64,000 nucleotides of DNA from Micromonospora zamorensis (GTDB lineage Bacteria; Actinomycetota; Actinomycetes; Mycobacteriales; Micromonosporaceae). The DNA is taken from the NCBI RefSeq assembly GCF_900090275.1, contig NZ_LT607755.1, positions 124,001-188,000 on the forward strand, given 5' to 3'. Each line of letters begins with the position of its first letter. The first letter of the stretch is position 1. Position numbers and translations under genes: made by a program. Below are positions 24,517 through 34,585 of this stretch, one piece after another. The notes under the pieces were generated by a model. The model saw nothing but the letters and a program-made list of their open reading frames with translations. It was not told the DNA's origin and did not search any database.

Positions 24517-25733
24517 CGGAACTGGTCAGTCTCGACGACGTGCGGGCCGCACGGGAGTTGCTCGCCGGCGTCATCCGGACCACTCCGCTGGAGCCCTCCC
24601 GTCCGCTCAGCGCGGCACTGGGCGGGCCGACCTGGCTCAAGTGCGAGAACGTGCAGCGTGCCGGCTCGTACAAGGTGCGGGGCGCGTACGTGCGGATCTC
24701 CCGGCTGTCGGCCGAGGAGCGGGAGCGGGGCGTGGTCGCGGCCAGCGCGGGCAACCACGCGCAGGGCGTGGCCCTCGCCGCCGGCCTGGTCGGCACGCAC
24801 GCCACCGTCTTCATGCCGGTCAACGCGCCCCTGCCGAAGGTGGCCGCCACCAAGGGGTACGGCGCGCAGGTCGAGCTGGCCGGCAACACCGTCGACGAGT
24901 CGCTGGTCGCCGCGCACACGTACGCCGAGCGCACCGGCGCGGTGCTGATCCACCCGTTCGACCACGCCGACGTGATCGCCGGTCAGGGGACGGTGGCGCT
25001 GGAGATCCTCGAACAGTGCCCGGAAGTGAAGACGATCATCACCGGGGTGGGTGGTGGCGGGCTGATCTCGGGCATGGCGGTGGCCGCGAAGGCGTTGCGA
25101 CCGGACGTCCGGATCATCGGCGTCCAGGCCGCCGGGGCGGCGGCGTTCCCGCCCTCGCTGGTGGCCGGGGAGCCGGTCCGGCTGCCCACCTTCTCCACCA
25201 TCGCCGACGGCATCGCAGTCGGTCGGCCCGGGGAGATCACCTTCAACCACGTGCGCAAACTCGTCGACGAGATCGTCACGGTCTCCGAGGAGGACATCTC
25301 CCGGGCCCTGCTGATGCTGTTGGAACGCGGTAAGCAGGTCGTCGAGCCGGCCGGGGCGGTCGGCGTCGCCGCGTTGCTGGCGGGCGTGGTCGAGGTGGAG
25401 ACGCCGGTGGTCGCGGTGCTGTCCGGCGGCAACATCGACCCGTTGCTGATGCTGCGGGTGATCGAGCACGGGTTGGCCGCCGCGGGTCGCTACCTGCGGG
25501 TGACAGTGCGCTGCTCGGACCGGCCGGGACAACTCGCGTCGCTGCTCAGCCAGATCGCCGAGCACCGGGCCAACGTCGTGGACGTGGAGCACCAGCGGGC
25601 CAACCCACACCTCGGCCTCGGCGAGGTGGAGGTGGCGCTGTCGGTCGAGACCCGGGGCGTGGAGCACTCGGACACGCTGATCAGCGCCCTGCGGGCCAGC
25701 GGCTACCAGGTGGTTTTCGCCGCCGAGGCGTGA
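24513..25733 (+). CDS. ilvA: Threonine ammonia-lyase, ACT-domain type
   Basis: 406 residues. The PLP lysine K54 is in QRAGSYKVRGAY; the phosphate-binding loop GVGGGGLISG and the block ASAGNHAQGVALAA follow. The C-terminal 80 residues form an ACT domain (YLRVTVRCSDRPGQLASLLSQ). The enzyme deaminates threonine to 2-oxobutanoate, the first step of isoleucine synthesis, or acts catabolically; a single ACT domain and 400-residue length fit both biosynthetic and catabolic forms. 2-Oxobutanoate is also the product of cystathionine gamma-lyase, so it connects to metB. The start overlaps the DUF4328 stop. A hairpin including the stop codon ends the unit. Confidence 0.93.
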   Translation: MTELVSLDDVRAARELLAGVIRTTPLEPSRPLSAALGGPTWLKCENVQRAGSYKVRGAYVRISRLSAEERERGVVAASAGNHAQGVALAAGLVGTHATVFMPVNAPLPKVAATKGYGAQVELAGNTVDESLVAAHTYAERTGAVLIHPFDHADVIAGQGTVALEILEQCPEVKTIITGVGGGGLISGMAVAAKALRPDVRIIGVQAAGAAAFPPSLVAGEPVRLPTFSTIADGIAVGRPGEITFNHVRKLVDEIVTVSEEDISRALLMLLERGKQVVEPAGAVGVAALLAGVVEVETPVVAVLSGGNIDPLLMLRVIEHGLAAAGRYLRVTVRCSDRPGQLASLLSQIAEHRANVVDVEHQRANPHLGLGEVEVALSVETRGVEHSDTLISALRASGYQVVFAAEA

Positions 25734-25756
25734 CACCGGTGGGTGCCACGCCTCGG
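25723..25756. terminator. Hairpin spanning the ilvA stop codon
   Basis: CCGAGGCGTG (25723-25732) pairs perfectly with CACGCCTCGG (25747-25756). An inner CACC/GGTG pairing is possible in the loop. The stop TGA (25731-25733) is in the stem, so the structure doubles as terminator for both ilvA and convergent greA. Confidence 0.7.
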
Positions 25757-25794
25757 AAGCGGTGCTGGGGAGCGGCTCGTAGGGCCGCCGCCGA

Positions 25795-26292
25795 TCAGCC
25801 GGAGAACGGCTCGAAGCTGACCACGGTCACCTTGATGTCGGCGCCGCTCGGCGCCGTGTAGGTGCAGGTCTGCCCGGGCCGACCACCCAGGATGGCCTTG
25901 CCGAGCGCCGACTCGGGGCTGTAGACGGTCAGGTCGGTGGTGGCCGCGATCTCCCGCGAACCGAGCAGGAAGGTCTCGGTGTCGTCGGCGTCGTCATCGA
26001 AGTAGATCGTCACGACCATGCCGGGCGAGACCGCGTCCGCCGTCGGCGCCTCGCCGACCTGCGCAGTGCGCAGCAGCTCCTGGAGGTAGCGGATGCGACC
26101 TTCGGCCTTGCCCTGCTCCTCGCGGGCGGCGTGGTAGCCGCCGTTCTCCCGCAGGTCGCCCTCCTCGCGCCGAGCGTTGATCTCGGCTGCGATGGCCGGG
26201 CGGTTGGCGATGTGCTCGTCGAGCTCGGCCTGGAGGCGGTCGTGCGCGTCCTGCGACAGCCAGGTGGCGGGCGCCTCGTTGCCAGTGGACAC
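25795..26292 (-). CDS. greA: Transcription elongation factor GreA
   Basis: 165 residues. An N-terminal coiled coil (LQAELDEHIANRPAIAAEI, EEGDLRENGGYHAAREEQGK) with the acidic tip EGDL.EN, and a C-terminal FKBP-like domain with GRPGQTCTYTAPSGADIKVTVVSFE. GreA inserts its coiled coil into the RNA polymerase secondary channel to stimulate transcript cleavage of backtracked complexes. GTG 26292 is chosen: GAGGAG is 7 nt upstream, and upstream codons up to the longest frame lack similarity. From memory it matches Rv1080c in position and strand. Confidence 0.94.
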   Translation of the reverse strand: MSTGNEAPATWLSQDAHDRLQAELDEHIANRPAIAAEINARREEGDLRENGGYHAAREEQGKAEGRIRYLQELLRTAQVGEAPTADAVSPGMVVTIYFDDDADDTETFLLGSREIAATTDLTVYSPESALGKAILGGRPGQTCTYTAPSGADIKVTVVSFEPFSG

Positions 26293-26448
26293 AGGCGTTC
26301 TCCTCAGTTGTGCGTGGCTGGCTGACAGGTGAACTACCAAGTTACCAGTGCAGTACGACACAGGGTGTCGGCCATCACCGCCGGTGCCCGGATCCGACAC
26401 CGCGCGTAGGTGCTTCCCGGCCCTCGTGGCCGGGGCTGTTATGGCAGG

Positions 26449-26889
26449 TCAGGACACCGGTCGGCAGCGCATGACCTCGCCGATGAACGGCCGTGCGGTG
26501 GTGGCCAGGCGGTGCCGGGTCGTCACGTGCCGGCTGCCGGGCTCGGCGGTCACCGTGACCTGTTCGCGAGCCACCTCGGCGCCGGCGCGGTCCCGGGCAC
26601 GCAGCAGGCAGACCGCCGATCCGCCCGACGGCACTGTCACCCGAAAGTCGACCAGCACCTGATTGTCCGTGATGTCGGTGTAGGTGATCACCTGGGCGTC
26701 ATAGACCGGGTCACCGTACTGGCGGTAGAGCCGGACGGAGATCACGGTCAGCGTGGCCACGAGCGCCAGCAGCACCACCGCCGCCAGCAACGTGCGTCGC
26801 CGCCGTCCGCCCGGTGCGCGGCGGCGGCCGTAGCGCCCGGCCGGGAAAACCGGAGCACCTCGTGAAATTGTGGCGTGCGTCTCGGTCAC
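26449..26889 (-). CDS. DUF4307 membrane protein
   Basis: 146 residues. A basic N-terminus (GRYGRRRAPGGRRRR) precedes a single membrane helix near residues 33-52 (LLAAVVLLALVATLTVISV). The extracytoplasmic domain contains VLVDFRVTVPSGGSAVCLLRARD, the DUF4307 core. GTG 26889 is preceded by AGGAGAT. It is divergent from mca, and from memory this DUF4307-mca pair is conserved in mycobacteria (Rv1081c-Rv1082), suggesting a link with mycothiol metabolism, but its function is unknown. Confidence 0.85.
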   Translation of the reverse strand: MTETHATISRGAPVFPAGRYGRRRAPGGRRRRTLLAAVVLLALVATLTVISVRLYRQYGDPVYDAQVITYTDITDNQVLVDFRVTVPSGGSAVCLLRARDRAGAEVAREQVTVTAEPGSRHVTTRHRLATTARPFIGEVMRCRPVS

Positions 26890-27092
26890 CGGCGGGTATC
26901 TCCTGGCGTTGTTGTCGGCGGCATCAGCAAGAATGACAGAGTCCCATCCTCCCACCCGGTCCAGCGGCAGGAATGGCAGGTCATGCCCGCGCTGCTGACC
27001 GACGACTGGGGTGCGGTGAGGAAAGATCCCGGCAGGTCAGCCGGTCGAGCCCGGTCGGGTCCACCGTCCGGCACAGACGAGGAGCGCCGAAG

Positions 27093-27974
27093 TTGGCAGA
27101 GCAACTGCGTCTCATGGCCGTGCACGCGCACCCGGACGACGAGTCGAGCAAGGGCGCAGCGACGATGGCGAAGTACGTCGCAGAGGGGGTGGACGTCCTG
27201 GTCGTGACGTGCACGGGCGGCGAGCGCGGGAGTGTGCTCAACCCCAAGCTCGACCGGCCGGACGTGTGGGCCAACATCGCCGAGATCCGGCGTGCCGAGA
27301 TGGACGCCGCACGGGCGATCCTCGGCGTCGACCAGGCGTGGCTCGGCTTCGTCGACTCCGGCCTGCCCGAGGGTGACCCGCTGCCGCCGCTGCCCGAGGG
27401 TTGTTTCGCCCTGCAGGACGTCGAGGTGGCCGCCGGGCCGCTGGTGCGGCTGATGCGTGAGTTCCGTCCGCACGTCGTCACCACGTACGACGAAGAGGGC
27501 GGCTACCCGCACCCGGACCACATCATGTGCCACAAGGTGAGCATGGCCGCGTTCGAGGCCGCCGGTGACCCGGAGCGCTACCCGGAGCTGGGCGCGCCCT
27601 GGCAGCCGTTGAAGCTCTACTACGACATCGGCTTCTCCAAGGGCAAGATCATGGCCCTGCACGAGGGCGTGCTGGCCGCCGGTCGGGAGTCGCCCTACGA
27701 GGAGTGGCTCAAGCGGTGGGAGGACCGGCCCGACAAGGGCCCTCGGATCACCACGCGGGTGGAGTGCGCTGACTACTTCACGGTTCGCGACGACGCGCTG
27801 CGCGCCCACGCCACCCAGGTCGACCCGGACGGCTTCTGGTTCCAGGTTCCGATGGAGCTGCAGCAGCGCGCCTGGCCGACCGAGGACTACGAGCTGGCCC
27901 GCTCGATGGTCGACAGCCCACTGCCCGAGTCGGACCTCTTCGCCGGCGTACGGGAGACGGCCCACGCACGCTGA
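27093..27974 (+). CDS. mca: Mycothiol S-conjugate amidase
   Basis: 293 residues. The zinc-hydrolase motif [11 protein letters not shown] at residues 11-21 (His13 and Asp16 as metal ligands) and the second His site [11 protein letters not shown] are intact. The enzyme cuts mycothiol S-conjugates into a mercapturic acid and GlcN-Ins, the detoxification route of actinobacteria. The length fits Mca (about 290) and is similar to Msh[14 protein letters not shown] and the neighbourhood (DUF4307, small protein, DUF255) favour Mca. TTG 27093 is used, with GAGGAG 8 nt upstream; the residues [16 protein letters not shown] then match the usual start. Confidence 0.94.
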   Translation: MAEQLRLMAVHAHPDDESSKGAATMAKYVAEGVDVLVVTCTGGERGSVLNPKLDRPDVWANIAEIRRAEMDAARAILGVDQAWLGFVDSGLPEGDPLPPLPEGCFALQDVEVAAGPLVRLMREFRPHVVTTYDEEGGYPHPDHIMCHKVSMAAFEAAGDPERYPELGAPWQPLKLYYDIGFSKGKIMALHEGVLAAGRESPYEEWLKRWEDRPDKGPRITTRVECADYFTVRDDALRAHATQVDPDGFWFQVPMELQQRAWPTEDYELARSMVDSPLPESDLFAGVRETAHAR

Positions 27975-28022
27975 TTTCCGTCGGGTCTACCCTGGTTACC
28001 AACCGCACATCGGAGGAACGCC

Positions 28023-28316
28023 ATGCTGACCGCTGCCCAGGTGCTCGCGGAGAACAACTTCGGGGACACCCGCACGGGTGGTCTGGCCGGGCCGATGGGC
28101 CTGTTCCTCATCCTGCTGCTGGCCACCGCGACCATCCTGCTGATCCGCAACATGAACGCTCGGCTGCGCCGCCTGCCCGACCGGTTTCCGCAGCAGGCGG
28201 GGCCGACCGACCCGACCAGGGCCGATGCGGCAGTCGTCGATCCGACAGACGGGACCGGGGGGCGTGATTCATCCACGCCCGCTCCCAATGGGCACCAGCA
28301 GCAGCGGAACGGGTAG
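28023..28316 (+). CDS. Small membrane protein downstream of mca
   Basis: 97 residues. One membrane helix near residues 25-43 (MGLFLILLLATATILLI), a basic stop-transfer region (RNMNARLRRLPDRF), then a disordered tail. No named domain. It starts 48 bp after mca with GGAGG before the ATG, probably in the same transcript. From memory a protein of similar size and position (Rv1083) follows mca in M. tuberculosis, so it is likely a conserved partner of unknown role. Confidence 0.82.
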   Translation: MLTAAQVLAENNFGDTRTGGLAGPMGLFLILLLATATILLIRNMNARLRRLPDRFPQQAGPTDPTRADAAVVDPTDGTGGRDSSTPAPNGHQQQRNG

Positions 28317-28433
28317 TCCGCGCATGAATCACGCCGAACCGGTTGGTCGCCCCCTGTTGCGGCCACCCGGTTTGGCTTAGCCTTCCGCCGGGGGGACCAA
28401 AAGTCCCCGAGCCGTGTGCGGGAGGGGGCGCCG

Positions 28434-28499
28434 ATGACCAGCACAGCAGCGGCCGCCCACCGTAACCTCGGTCGGTCGGCTGACGGGGGAGGTCGATGA
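28434..28499 (+). CDS. Putative 21-residue leader peptide overlapping the GGDEF-EAL gene
   Basis: An ORF MTSTAAAAHRNLGRSADGGGR with a strong ribosome site (GGGAGGGGG, 5 nt spacing). Its stop TGA (28497-28499) overlaps the ATG (28496) of the GGDEF-EAL gene, so translation could be coupled. A small hairpin GGGGAC-CAAAA-GTCCCC lies upstream at 28391-28408. It is too short to judge by codon bias; real expression is uncertain. Confidence 0.4.
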   Translation: MTSTAAAAHRNLGRSADGGGR

Positions 28500-31027
28500 C
28501 CTCCGGTCCAGCCGGTGACTCGTTCGACCGGCTCGGGGTGCGGGGCACACCGGTCCGGTTGCTCGTGCTCACCGCCGCCGTCGCGCTGACCGCCGTGGCC
28601 GCTGCCGCAGTCGGGCTGACCCTGCCGGTCAGGCTGCCGGTCGATGACCCCCTCGGCGGTCCGGCCCGCTTCGGCATCGCCGTCGCCGTCCTCGCTCTCG
28701 CCCAGCTCGCCCGACTGCGGTTCCGTTCGTCCGCGGGCATGGTCAGCATCACCTGGGGCGAGGCCGCGCTGATCGTCTGCCTCTACCTGGCTCCCGCCGG
28801 TTGGCTCCCGTCCGCCACGCTGCTCGGCACCGGGCTGGCCTGGACGATGCTCTCGCTGCACAACGACCGCCGCCCGGTCCTGGAGCTCGTCCGGATCGCC
28901 GCGTCGCTGGCCGCCGCGTCGGCACTGGCCGTTTCCGTGACCACCGCACTCGGGCGACCGCTGCTTGCCCCGCCCACCCCGAAGCTCGCGCTGGCCCTGA
29001 TCGCCGGGTCGGTGACCTATCTCCTGGTGACCGCCTGGCTGGGCGGGGTGACACTGGGCCTGCGGCACGGCCTGCCGATCGGGCCGCCGCTGCTCGCCGC
29101 GCTGCGCGGCAAGCTGTTGATGTTCGTCGGCAACGTGGCGGTCGGCCTCGTCGTGGTCGCCCTCCTGGAACTCGACCCGCGCTGGTTGCTGTTGCTGCCG
29201 CCGCTGCTCTGGCTGCTGCAACAGACCTACGGTTACCGGCTGCGCTCCGATCAGGAGCGCCGCACCTGGAGAGCGTTCGCCGAGGCCACCGCGGCCCTCA
29301 ACCAGCTCGACGAGCGCGGCGTGGCCACCGCGGCGGTCACCGGAGGGCTGACGCTGTTCAACGCCGAGCTGGTGGACGTCGACGTGGCGCGGGCCGACGG
29401 CCGGTGGCACCGGTACCGGGGCGACGCCGGCGGTCAACTGGTCGACCGCGAGACGGACCCACCGGACCAGTCGCAGCCCGACGAGCACGAGCTGAGCCGG
29501 GCACTGTCGGTCGGCGCCGCACCGGTCGGTCGGCTGCGGGTGCGGTTCCCCCGCTCGGCCCCGCCCACCGCGCGGGAGCGCGACGCGGTGGCCGCGTTCG
29601 GCGACGCGCTCGCCGCCGCGCTGCACGACGCCGCGACCCACCGCGAGCTGCGGCTGGTGACCGCCCGTTCGTCGTACGAGGCGGTGCACGACCCGCTCAC
29701 CGGGCTGGCCAACCGGGCGGCGATGCTCGGCAAGGGCGACCAGTCGCTGCGGCAGCTCGCGCACGATCACCCGGTGGCGCTGCTCCTGCTGGACATCAAC
29801 CAGTTCAAGGAAGTCAACGACACCCTCGGTCACGCCGCGGGCGACCAGTTGCTGCGGCTGACCGCGAACCGGCTCGACGCGCTGGTCCGCCCCGGTGACC
29901 TGCTCGGTCGGCTCGGTGGCGACGAGTTCGCCATGCTGCTCACGGCGGTGCCGGTGCTCGGTGACCGGGCCGCGCCGATGGCCCATGCACTGCGCCAGGC
30001 TCGCGAGATCGCCGAACGGCTGGCCGCGCCGACCGAGGTGGCCGGCGTACGGATGTCGATCGAGGTTTCCGTCGGGGTGGTGGTGGCCGACGCCGGCACC
30101 GCCGACCTGACCGAGCTGCTGCGCCGGGCCGACATCGCGATGTACCAGGCCAAGGAGGGCGGCGGCAACGTCGCCGTGTACGACGGCACCCGGGACGCAG
30201 CCAGCACCGACCAGCTCGCCCTGCTGGCCGAGCTTCGCGAGGCGCTCCTGGTCGACGACCAGCTGGTGTTGGCGTTGCAACCGGCGGTCGACCTGGCCAC
30301 GGGTGCGCCCACCGGCGTGGAGGCGCTGATCCGCTGGCAGCATCCCCGGCGCGGGTGGCTGAGCCCGGCCGACTTCATCCGGCCGGTGGAAAACAGCGAG
30401 CAGCTCGGCACCTTCACCCGGTACGTGCTGGACAAGGCGCTCAGCGTGGCCGCCAGTTGGGCGCGTGAGGGGCTGGACGTCCCGATCTCGGTCAACCTGT
30501 CGGCCCGCAGCCTGCTCGACCCCCGGCTGCCGGCGGAGATCGCCGACGCGCTGCGCCGCCACCAGGTGCCGCCGCACCGGCTCGTTCTGGAGATCACCGA
30601 GACGGTGGTGATGAGTGAGCTGGAGGTCATCGACGAGGTGCTGGCCACGCTCCGGTCGATGGGCGTGCAGCTCGCGGTCGACGACTTCGGCACCGGCTTC
30701 TCGTCGCTGACCTTCCTCACCCGGATCGCCGTGGACGAGTTGAAGGTGGACCGCTCGTTCGTGATCCGGATGACGGACTCGCCGGAGGCGGCGGCGATCG
30801 TACGGACGACAGTGGGGCTCGCCCACGAGTTGGGCCTGCGGGTGGTCGCCGAAGGGGTCGAGACCGCCGAGCAGCGGATGGCCCTGGCCGAGCTGGGATG
30901 CACCTCCGCGCAGGGCTACCACTTCTTCAAGCCGATGCCGGCCGACAAGATCGGCGCGGTGCTCGGTACGCTGCGCGACTCGGCGGAGTCGAACGTGTTC
31001 CGGCTGCGCGCCGACGGCGCCTCCTGA
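28496..31027 (+). CDS. Diguanylate cyclase/phosphodiesterase (GGDEF-EAL), membrane-bound
   Basis: 843 residues. The first 240 residues contain about six membrane helices, followed by a variable sensor-like region to about 395. The GGDEF domain has an intact GGDEF at 474-478 and an inhibitory RxxD site (RPGD, 465-468) exactly five residues upstream. The EAL domain has EAL at 609-611, NLSARSLLD, EITETVVM, DDFGTGFSSL, KVDRSF and AEGVET, so both cyclase and phosphodiesterase look catalytically complete. It would make and break c-di-GMP in response to a membrane or cytoplasmic signal. Start ATG 28496 overlaps a 21-codon leader ORF. No c-di-GMP riboswitch is recognisable in the leader. Confidence 0.94.
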   Translation: MTSGPAGDSFDRLGVRGTPVRLLVLTAAVALTAVAAAAVGLTLPVRLPVDDPLGGPARFGIAVAVLALAQLARLRFRSSAGMVSITWGEAALIVCLYLAPAGWLPSATLLGTGLAWTMLSLHNDRRPVLELVRIAASLAAASALAVSVTTALGRPLLAPPTPKLALALIAGSVTYLLVTAWLGGVTLGLRHGLPIGPPLLAALRGKLLMFVGNVAVGLVVVALLELDPRWLLLLPPLLWLLQQTYGYRLRSDQERRTWRAFAEATAALNQLDERGVATAAVTGGLTLFNAELVDVDVARADGRWHRYRGDAGGQLVDRETDPPDQSQPDEHELSRALSVGAAPVGRLRVRFPRSAPPTARERDAVAAFGDALAAALHDAATHRELRLVTARSSYEAVHDPLTGLANRAAMLGKGDQSLRQLAHDHPVALLLLDINQFKEVNDTLGHAAGDQLLRLTANRLDALVRPGDLLGRLGGDEFAMLLTAVPVLGDRAAPMAHALRQAREIAERLAAPTEVAGVRMSIEVSVGVVVADAGTADLTELLRRADIAMYQAKEGGGNVAVYDGTRDAASTDQLALLAELREALLVDDQLVLALQPAVDLATGAPTGVEALIRWQHPRRGWLSPADFIRPVENSEQLGTFTRYVLDKALSVAASWAREGLDVPISVNLSARSLLDPRLPAEIADALRRHQVPPHRLVLEITETVVMSELEVIDEVLATLRSMGVQLAVDDFGTGFSSLTFLTRIAVDELKVDRSFVIRMTDSPEAAAIVRTTVGLAHELGLRVVAEGVETAEQRMALAELGCTSAQGYHFFKPMPADKIGAVLGTLRDSAESNVFRLRADGAS

Positions 31028-31180
31028 CCGTCCCGCACTAGTCGGTCCCGACGCCGACACCGCGGTGCTCCGGCTGAAGAAGGGCTGACGGGTGCCGGCC
31101 CGGGCCGCCGCAACCCGAGCCTGAGGCTCCGGCCGCCGGACCATCCGGGTGGAGCCCGCGCGGTCCGCGCCGGGGCTGGT

Positions 31181-31186
31181 TATGGT
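31181..31186 (+). promoter_or_regulatory. -10 hexamer TATGGT, leaderless start of DUF255 gene
   Basis: TATGGT, 7 nt, GTG 31194. The ATG at 31182 lies within the hexamer and is therefore a less likely start. Confidence 0.6.
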
Positions 31187-31193
31187 CGTGGGC

Positions 31194-33287
31194 GTGAACC
31201 GACTCGTCGACGCCACCAGCCCGTACCTGCTCCAGCACGCGGACAACCCGGTCGACTGGTGGCCCTGGTCGGACGAGGCGTTCGCCGAGGCGAAACGGCG
31301 GGACGTCCCGGTGCTCATCTCGGTCGGTTACGCGGCCTGCCACTGGTGTCACGTCATGGCGCACGAGTCGTTCGAGAACGAGCAGGTCGGCGCCCTGATG
31401 AACGACAACTTCGTGTCGATCAAGGTGGATCGGGAGGAGCGCCCGGACGTGGACGCGGTCTACATGACCGCGACGCAGGCGATGACGGGCCAGGGTGGCT
31501 GGCCGATGACGGTCTTCGCCACCCCGGACGGCACCCCGTTCTTCTGCGGCACCTACTTCCCGCGGCCCAACTTCGTCCAGTTGCTCCAGTCGGTCACCAC
31601 CGCCTGGCGGGAGCAGCGCGAGGAGGTCGTGCGCCAGGGCGCCGCGGTGGTCGAGGCGATCGGCGGTGCGCAGGCCGTGGGCGGCCCCACCGCCCCGCTG
31701 GACGCGCCGCTGCTCGACGCCGCGGCCGGCAGGCTGGCCAGCGAGTACGACGCCACGAACGGCGGCTTCGGGGGCGCCCCGAAGTTCCCTCCGCACATGA
31801 ATCTGCTCTTCCTGCTGCGCCACCACCAGCGCACCGGCGACCCGCGCAGCCTGGAGATCACCCGGCACACCGCCGAGGCGATGGCCCGTGGCGGCATCTA
31901 CGACCAGCTCGCCAGCGGCTTCGCCCGATACTCGGTGGACGCGCACTGGACGGTTCCGCACTTCGAGAAGATGCTCTACGACAACGCGTTGCTGCTGCGG
32001 CTCTACACCCAGCTGTGGCGGCTCACCGGTGACCCGCTGGCCCGGCGGGTGGCGCGGGACACCGCCCGCTTCCTCGCCGACGAGCTGCACCGACCGGGCG
32101 AGGGCTTCGCGTCCGCGCTGGACGCCGACACCGAGGGCGTCGAGGGGCTCACCTACGCCTGGACACCCGCGCAGCTCGTCGAGGCGCTGGGTGAGGAGGC
32201 CGGCCGCTGGGCCACCGACCTCTTCGCCGTCACCGACGAGGGGACCTTCGCCCCTCATTCCGCCTCCGCGCCGCAAGACGGCACTCCGGACGGAAAGAAG
32301 GGCGTCGAGCACGGCATGAGCGTGCTCAAGCTCGCCCGGGACGTCGACGACGCCGCACCCGAGGTGCGGGCCCGCTGGCAGCAGGTCGTCGGGCGGCTGC
32401 TCAGTGCCCGGGACACCCGGCCGCAGCCGGCCCGCGACGACAAGGTGGTGGCCGCCTGGAACGGCCTGGCGATCACCGCCATCGTCGAGTTCCTCCAGGT
32501 GGCCGCGTTGTACGCGTCCCCGCAGGACGAGGACGCCAACCTGATGGACGGCGTGACGATCGTCGCCGACGGCGCGATGCGCGACGCGGCCGAGCACCTG
32601 GCCACCGTGCACCTGGTGGACGGCCGGCTGCGCCGGGTCTCCCGGGACGGCAAGGTCGGCGAGCCGGCCGGCGTCCTGGAGGACTACGGCTGCGTGGCCG
32701 AGGCCTTCTGCTCGCTGCACCAGCTCACCGGCGAGGGCCGTTGGCTCACGCTGGCCGGCGAGCTGCTGGACACCGCGTTGGCGCACTTCGCCGCGCCCGG
32801 TGGTGCCTTCTACGACACCGCCGACGACGCGGAACGGCTGGTGGCCCGGCCCGCTGACCCGACCGACAACGCCACCCCGTCCGGCCGGTCGGCGTTGATC
32901 GCCGGGCTGGTCGCGTACTCGGCGCTGACCGGGGAGACGCGCTACCGGGAGGCCGCCGAGGCGGCGCTCGCCACTGTCGCGCCGATCGTCGGTAAGCACC
33001 CCCGATTCACCGGCTACGCCGCCATGGTCGGTGAGGCGTTGCTCTCCGGGCCGTACGAGATCGCCGTGGTGACCGACGACCCGGCTGGCGATCCCCTGGT
33101 GGCCGCGGCTCGACGGCACGCCCCGCCCGGGGCCGTGGTCGTCGCCGGGCAACCGGACCAGCCCGGTGTGCCGCTGCTCGCCGACCGTCCGCTGGTCGAC
33201 GGGCGGTCCGCCGCGTACGTCTGCCGGGGGTTCGTCTGCCAGCGGCCGGTGACCTCGGTCGAGGAGCTGGTCGCCGAGCTCAGCTGA
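31194..33287 (+). CDS. DUF255 thioredoxin-domain protein (YyaL/SSP411 type)
   Basis: 697 residues. The N-terminal thioredoxin-like domain has AACHWCHVM with Cys49 and Cys52, preceded by [17 protein letters not shown], the conserved start of the family. The remaining 550 residues form a helical (alpha/alpha)6 barrel resembling N-acylglucosamine epimerases; [21 protein letters not shown] and EDYGCVAEA are visible landmarks. Catalytic function is not established for the family. GTG 31194 is supported by a TATGGT hexamer 7 nt upstream. From memory it corresponds to Rv1084. It is the last gene of the Rv1074c-Rv1084-like block; purK follows after 122 bp. Confidence 0.92.
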   Translation: MNRLVDATSPYLLQHADNPVDWWPWSDEAFAEAKRRDVPVLISVGYAACHWCHVMAHESFENEQVGALMNDNFVSIKVDREERPDVDAVYMTATQAMTGQGGWPMTVFATPDGTPFFCGTYFPRPNFVQLLQSVTTAWREQREEVVRQGAAVVEAIGGAQAVGGPTAPLDAPLLDAAAGRLASEYDATNGGFGGAPKFPPHMNLLFLLRHHQRTGDPRSLEITRHTAEAMARGGIYDQLASGFARYSVDAHWTVPHFEKMLYDNALLLRLYTQLWRLTGDPLARRVARDTARFLADELHRPGEGFASALDADTEGVEGLTYAWTPAQLVEALGEEAGRWATDLFAVTDEGTFAPHSASAPQDGTPDGKKGVEHGMSVLKLARDVDDAAPEVRARWQQVVGRLLSARDTRPQPARDDKVVAAWNGLAITAIVEFLQVAALYASPQDEDANLMDGVTIVADGAMRDAAEHLATVHLVDGRLRRVSRDGKVGEPAGVLEDYGCVAEAFCSLHQLTGEGRWLTLAGELLDTALAHFAAPGGAFYDTADDAERLVARPADPTDNATPSGRSALIAGLVAYSALTGETRYREAAEAALATVAPIVGKHPRFTGYAAMVGEALLSGPYEIAVVTDDPAGDPLVAAARRHAPPGAVVVAGQPDQPGVPLLADRPLVDGRSAAYVCRGFVCQRPVTSVEELVAELS

Positions 33288-33394
33288 GCGCCCCGCCACG
33301 CCCTGTAATGCCCGCGCTCCCGGCACCGCCCGTCTCGGGACCGGGTCGGCGGCGCGGGTGCCGGCCCTCCGGGTGGGCGTGCCGATGGCCCGGA

Positions 33395-33400
33395 TAGGCT
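33395..33400 (+). promoter_or_regulatory. -10 hexamer TAGGCT, leaderless start of purK
   Basis: TAGGCT, 9 nt, ATG 33410; no Shine-Dalgarno sequence. Confidence 0.55.
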
Positions 33401-33409
33401 GGCCGCGCT

Positions 33410-34585
33410 ATGGATTCCCGTACCGGTCTGCCTGTTGTCGGCATGGTGGGTGGCGGCCAGTTGGCCCGGATGACCCACCAGGCCGCGATCGCCCTCGGCC
33501 AGTCACTGCGTGTGCTCGCGACCGCCCCCGACGACGGCGCGGCGCTGGTCGCCGCCGACGTCCAGTACGGCGACCACACCGACCTGGCCGCCCTGCGCAC
33601 CTTCGCCAAGGGCTGCGACGTCGTCACCTTCGACCACGAGCACGTGCCCTCGGAGCACATCCGCACGCTGGCGGCGGAAGGGGTGACCCTCTACCCGCCG
33701 GCGGACGCGTTGCTGCACGCCCAGGACAAGCAGGTCATGCGGGAACGCCTGACCGAGCTGGGCGCCCCCAACCCGCTGTGGCGGCCGGTCGGCGAGCCCG
33801 CCGACCTGGTCGACTTCGGTGAGCAGGTCGGCTGGCCGGTGGTGCTCAAGGCGGCGCGCGGCGGCTACGACGGCCGGGGCGTGTGGATGGTCGACGACGC
33901 GACCCAGGCCGGCGAGCTGGCAGCAACGCTGCTCGCCGGCGGCACCCGGCTGATCGTCGAGGAGCGGGTGCCGCTGCGTCGGGAGCTGGCCGTGCAGGTC
34001 GCCCGGTCGCCGTTCGGTCAGGTAGCCGCGTACCCGGTGGTCGAGACGGTGCAGCGGGACGGCATCAACGTGGAGGTGCTGGCCCCGGCGCCCGGCCTGG
34101 ACGAGGAGCTGGCGGTCTCCGCCCAGCAGCTCGCCATCGACCTGGCCACCGCGCTCGGCGTGATCGGCCTGCTGGCCGTGGAGCTGTTCGAGGTGCGCGA
34201 CGAGGCCGGTCGGCCCGCGATCGTGGTCAACGAGCTGGCCATGCGGCCGCACAACTCCGGGCACTGGACCATCGAGGGCTCCCGCACCTCGCAGTTCGAG
34301 CAGCACCTGCGGGCGGTGCTGGACTACCCGATGGGCGACACCTCGCTGACCGCGCCGGTGGTGGTGATGGCGAACGTGCTCGGCGGAGAGCCGGGCGGAA
34401 TGTCGATCGACGAGCGGCTGCACCACCTCTTCGCCGCCGAGCCGGGCGCCAAGGTGCACCTGTACGGCAAGCAGGTGCGACCCGGCCGGAAGGTCGGGCA
34501 CGTCACGGTGCTCGGCGACGACCTGGATGACGTACGGGCACGCGCGGCGCGGGCCGCGCGCTGGCTGCGTGAGGGGCACGAGTGA
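33410..34585 (+). CDS. purK: N5-carboxyaminoimidazole ribonucleotide synthase
   Basis: 391 residues. Begins with [22 protein letters not shown], the PurK start motif. The ATP-grasp core shows [20 protein letters not shown] and [17 protein letters not shown]. The AIR-binding end shows [18 protein letters not shown] and [14 protein letters not shown]. It carboxylates AIR with ATP and bicarbonate to N5-CAIR in purine synthesis. The stop overlaps the start of purE (GTGA), so the two enzymes of the CAIR route are made together. It has a leaderless-type promoter. Confidence 0.97.
   Translation: MDSRTGLPVVGMVGGGQLARMTHQAAIALGQSLRVLATAPDDGAALVAADVQYGDHTDLAALRTFAKGCDVVTFDHEHVPSEHIRTLAAEGVTLYPPADALLHAQDKQVMRERLTELGAPNPLWRPVGEPADLVDFGEQVGWPVVLKAARGGYDGRGVWMVDDATQAGELAATLLAGGTRLIVEERVPLRRELAVQVARSPFGQVAAYPVVETVQRDGINVEVLAPAPGLDEELAVSAQQLAIDLATALGVIGLLAVELFEVRDEAGRPAIVVNELAMRPHNSGHWTIEGSRTSQFEQHLRAVLDYPMGDTSLTAPVVVMANVLGGEPGGMSIDERLHHLFAAEPGAKVHLYGKQVRPGRKVGHVTVLGDDLDDVRARAARAARWLREGHE

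Noticed and set aside
26970..26995. GGAAT-N18 motif as a SigR-type promoter before mca
   Set aside because: The -10 position reads TGC rather than GTT, so it does not fit the SigR consensus.
28317..28495. c-di-GMP riboswitch in the leader of the GGDEF-EAL gene
   Set aside because: None of the conserved GEMM-I or GEMM-II core sequences or the receptor-tetraloop arrangement is visible; only one short hairpin is present.
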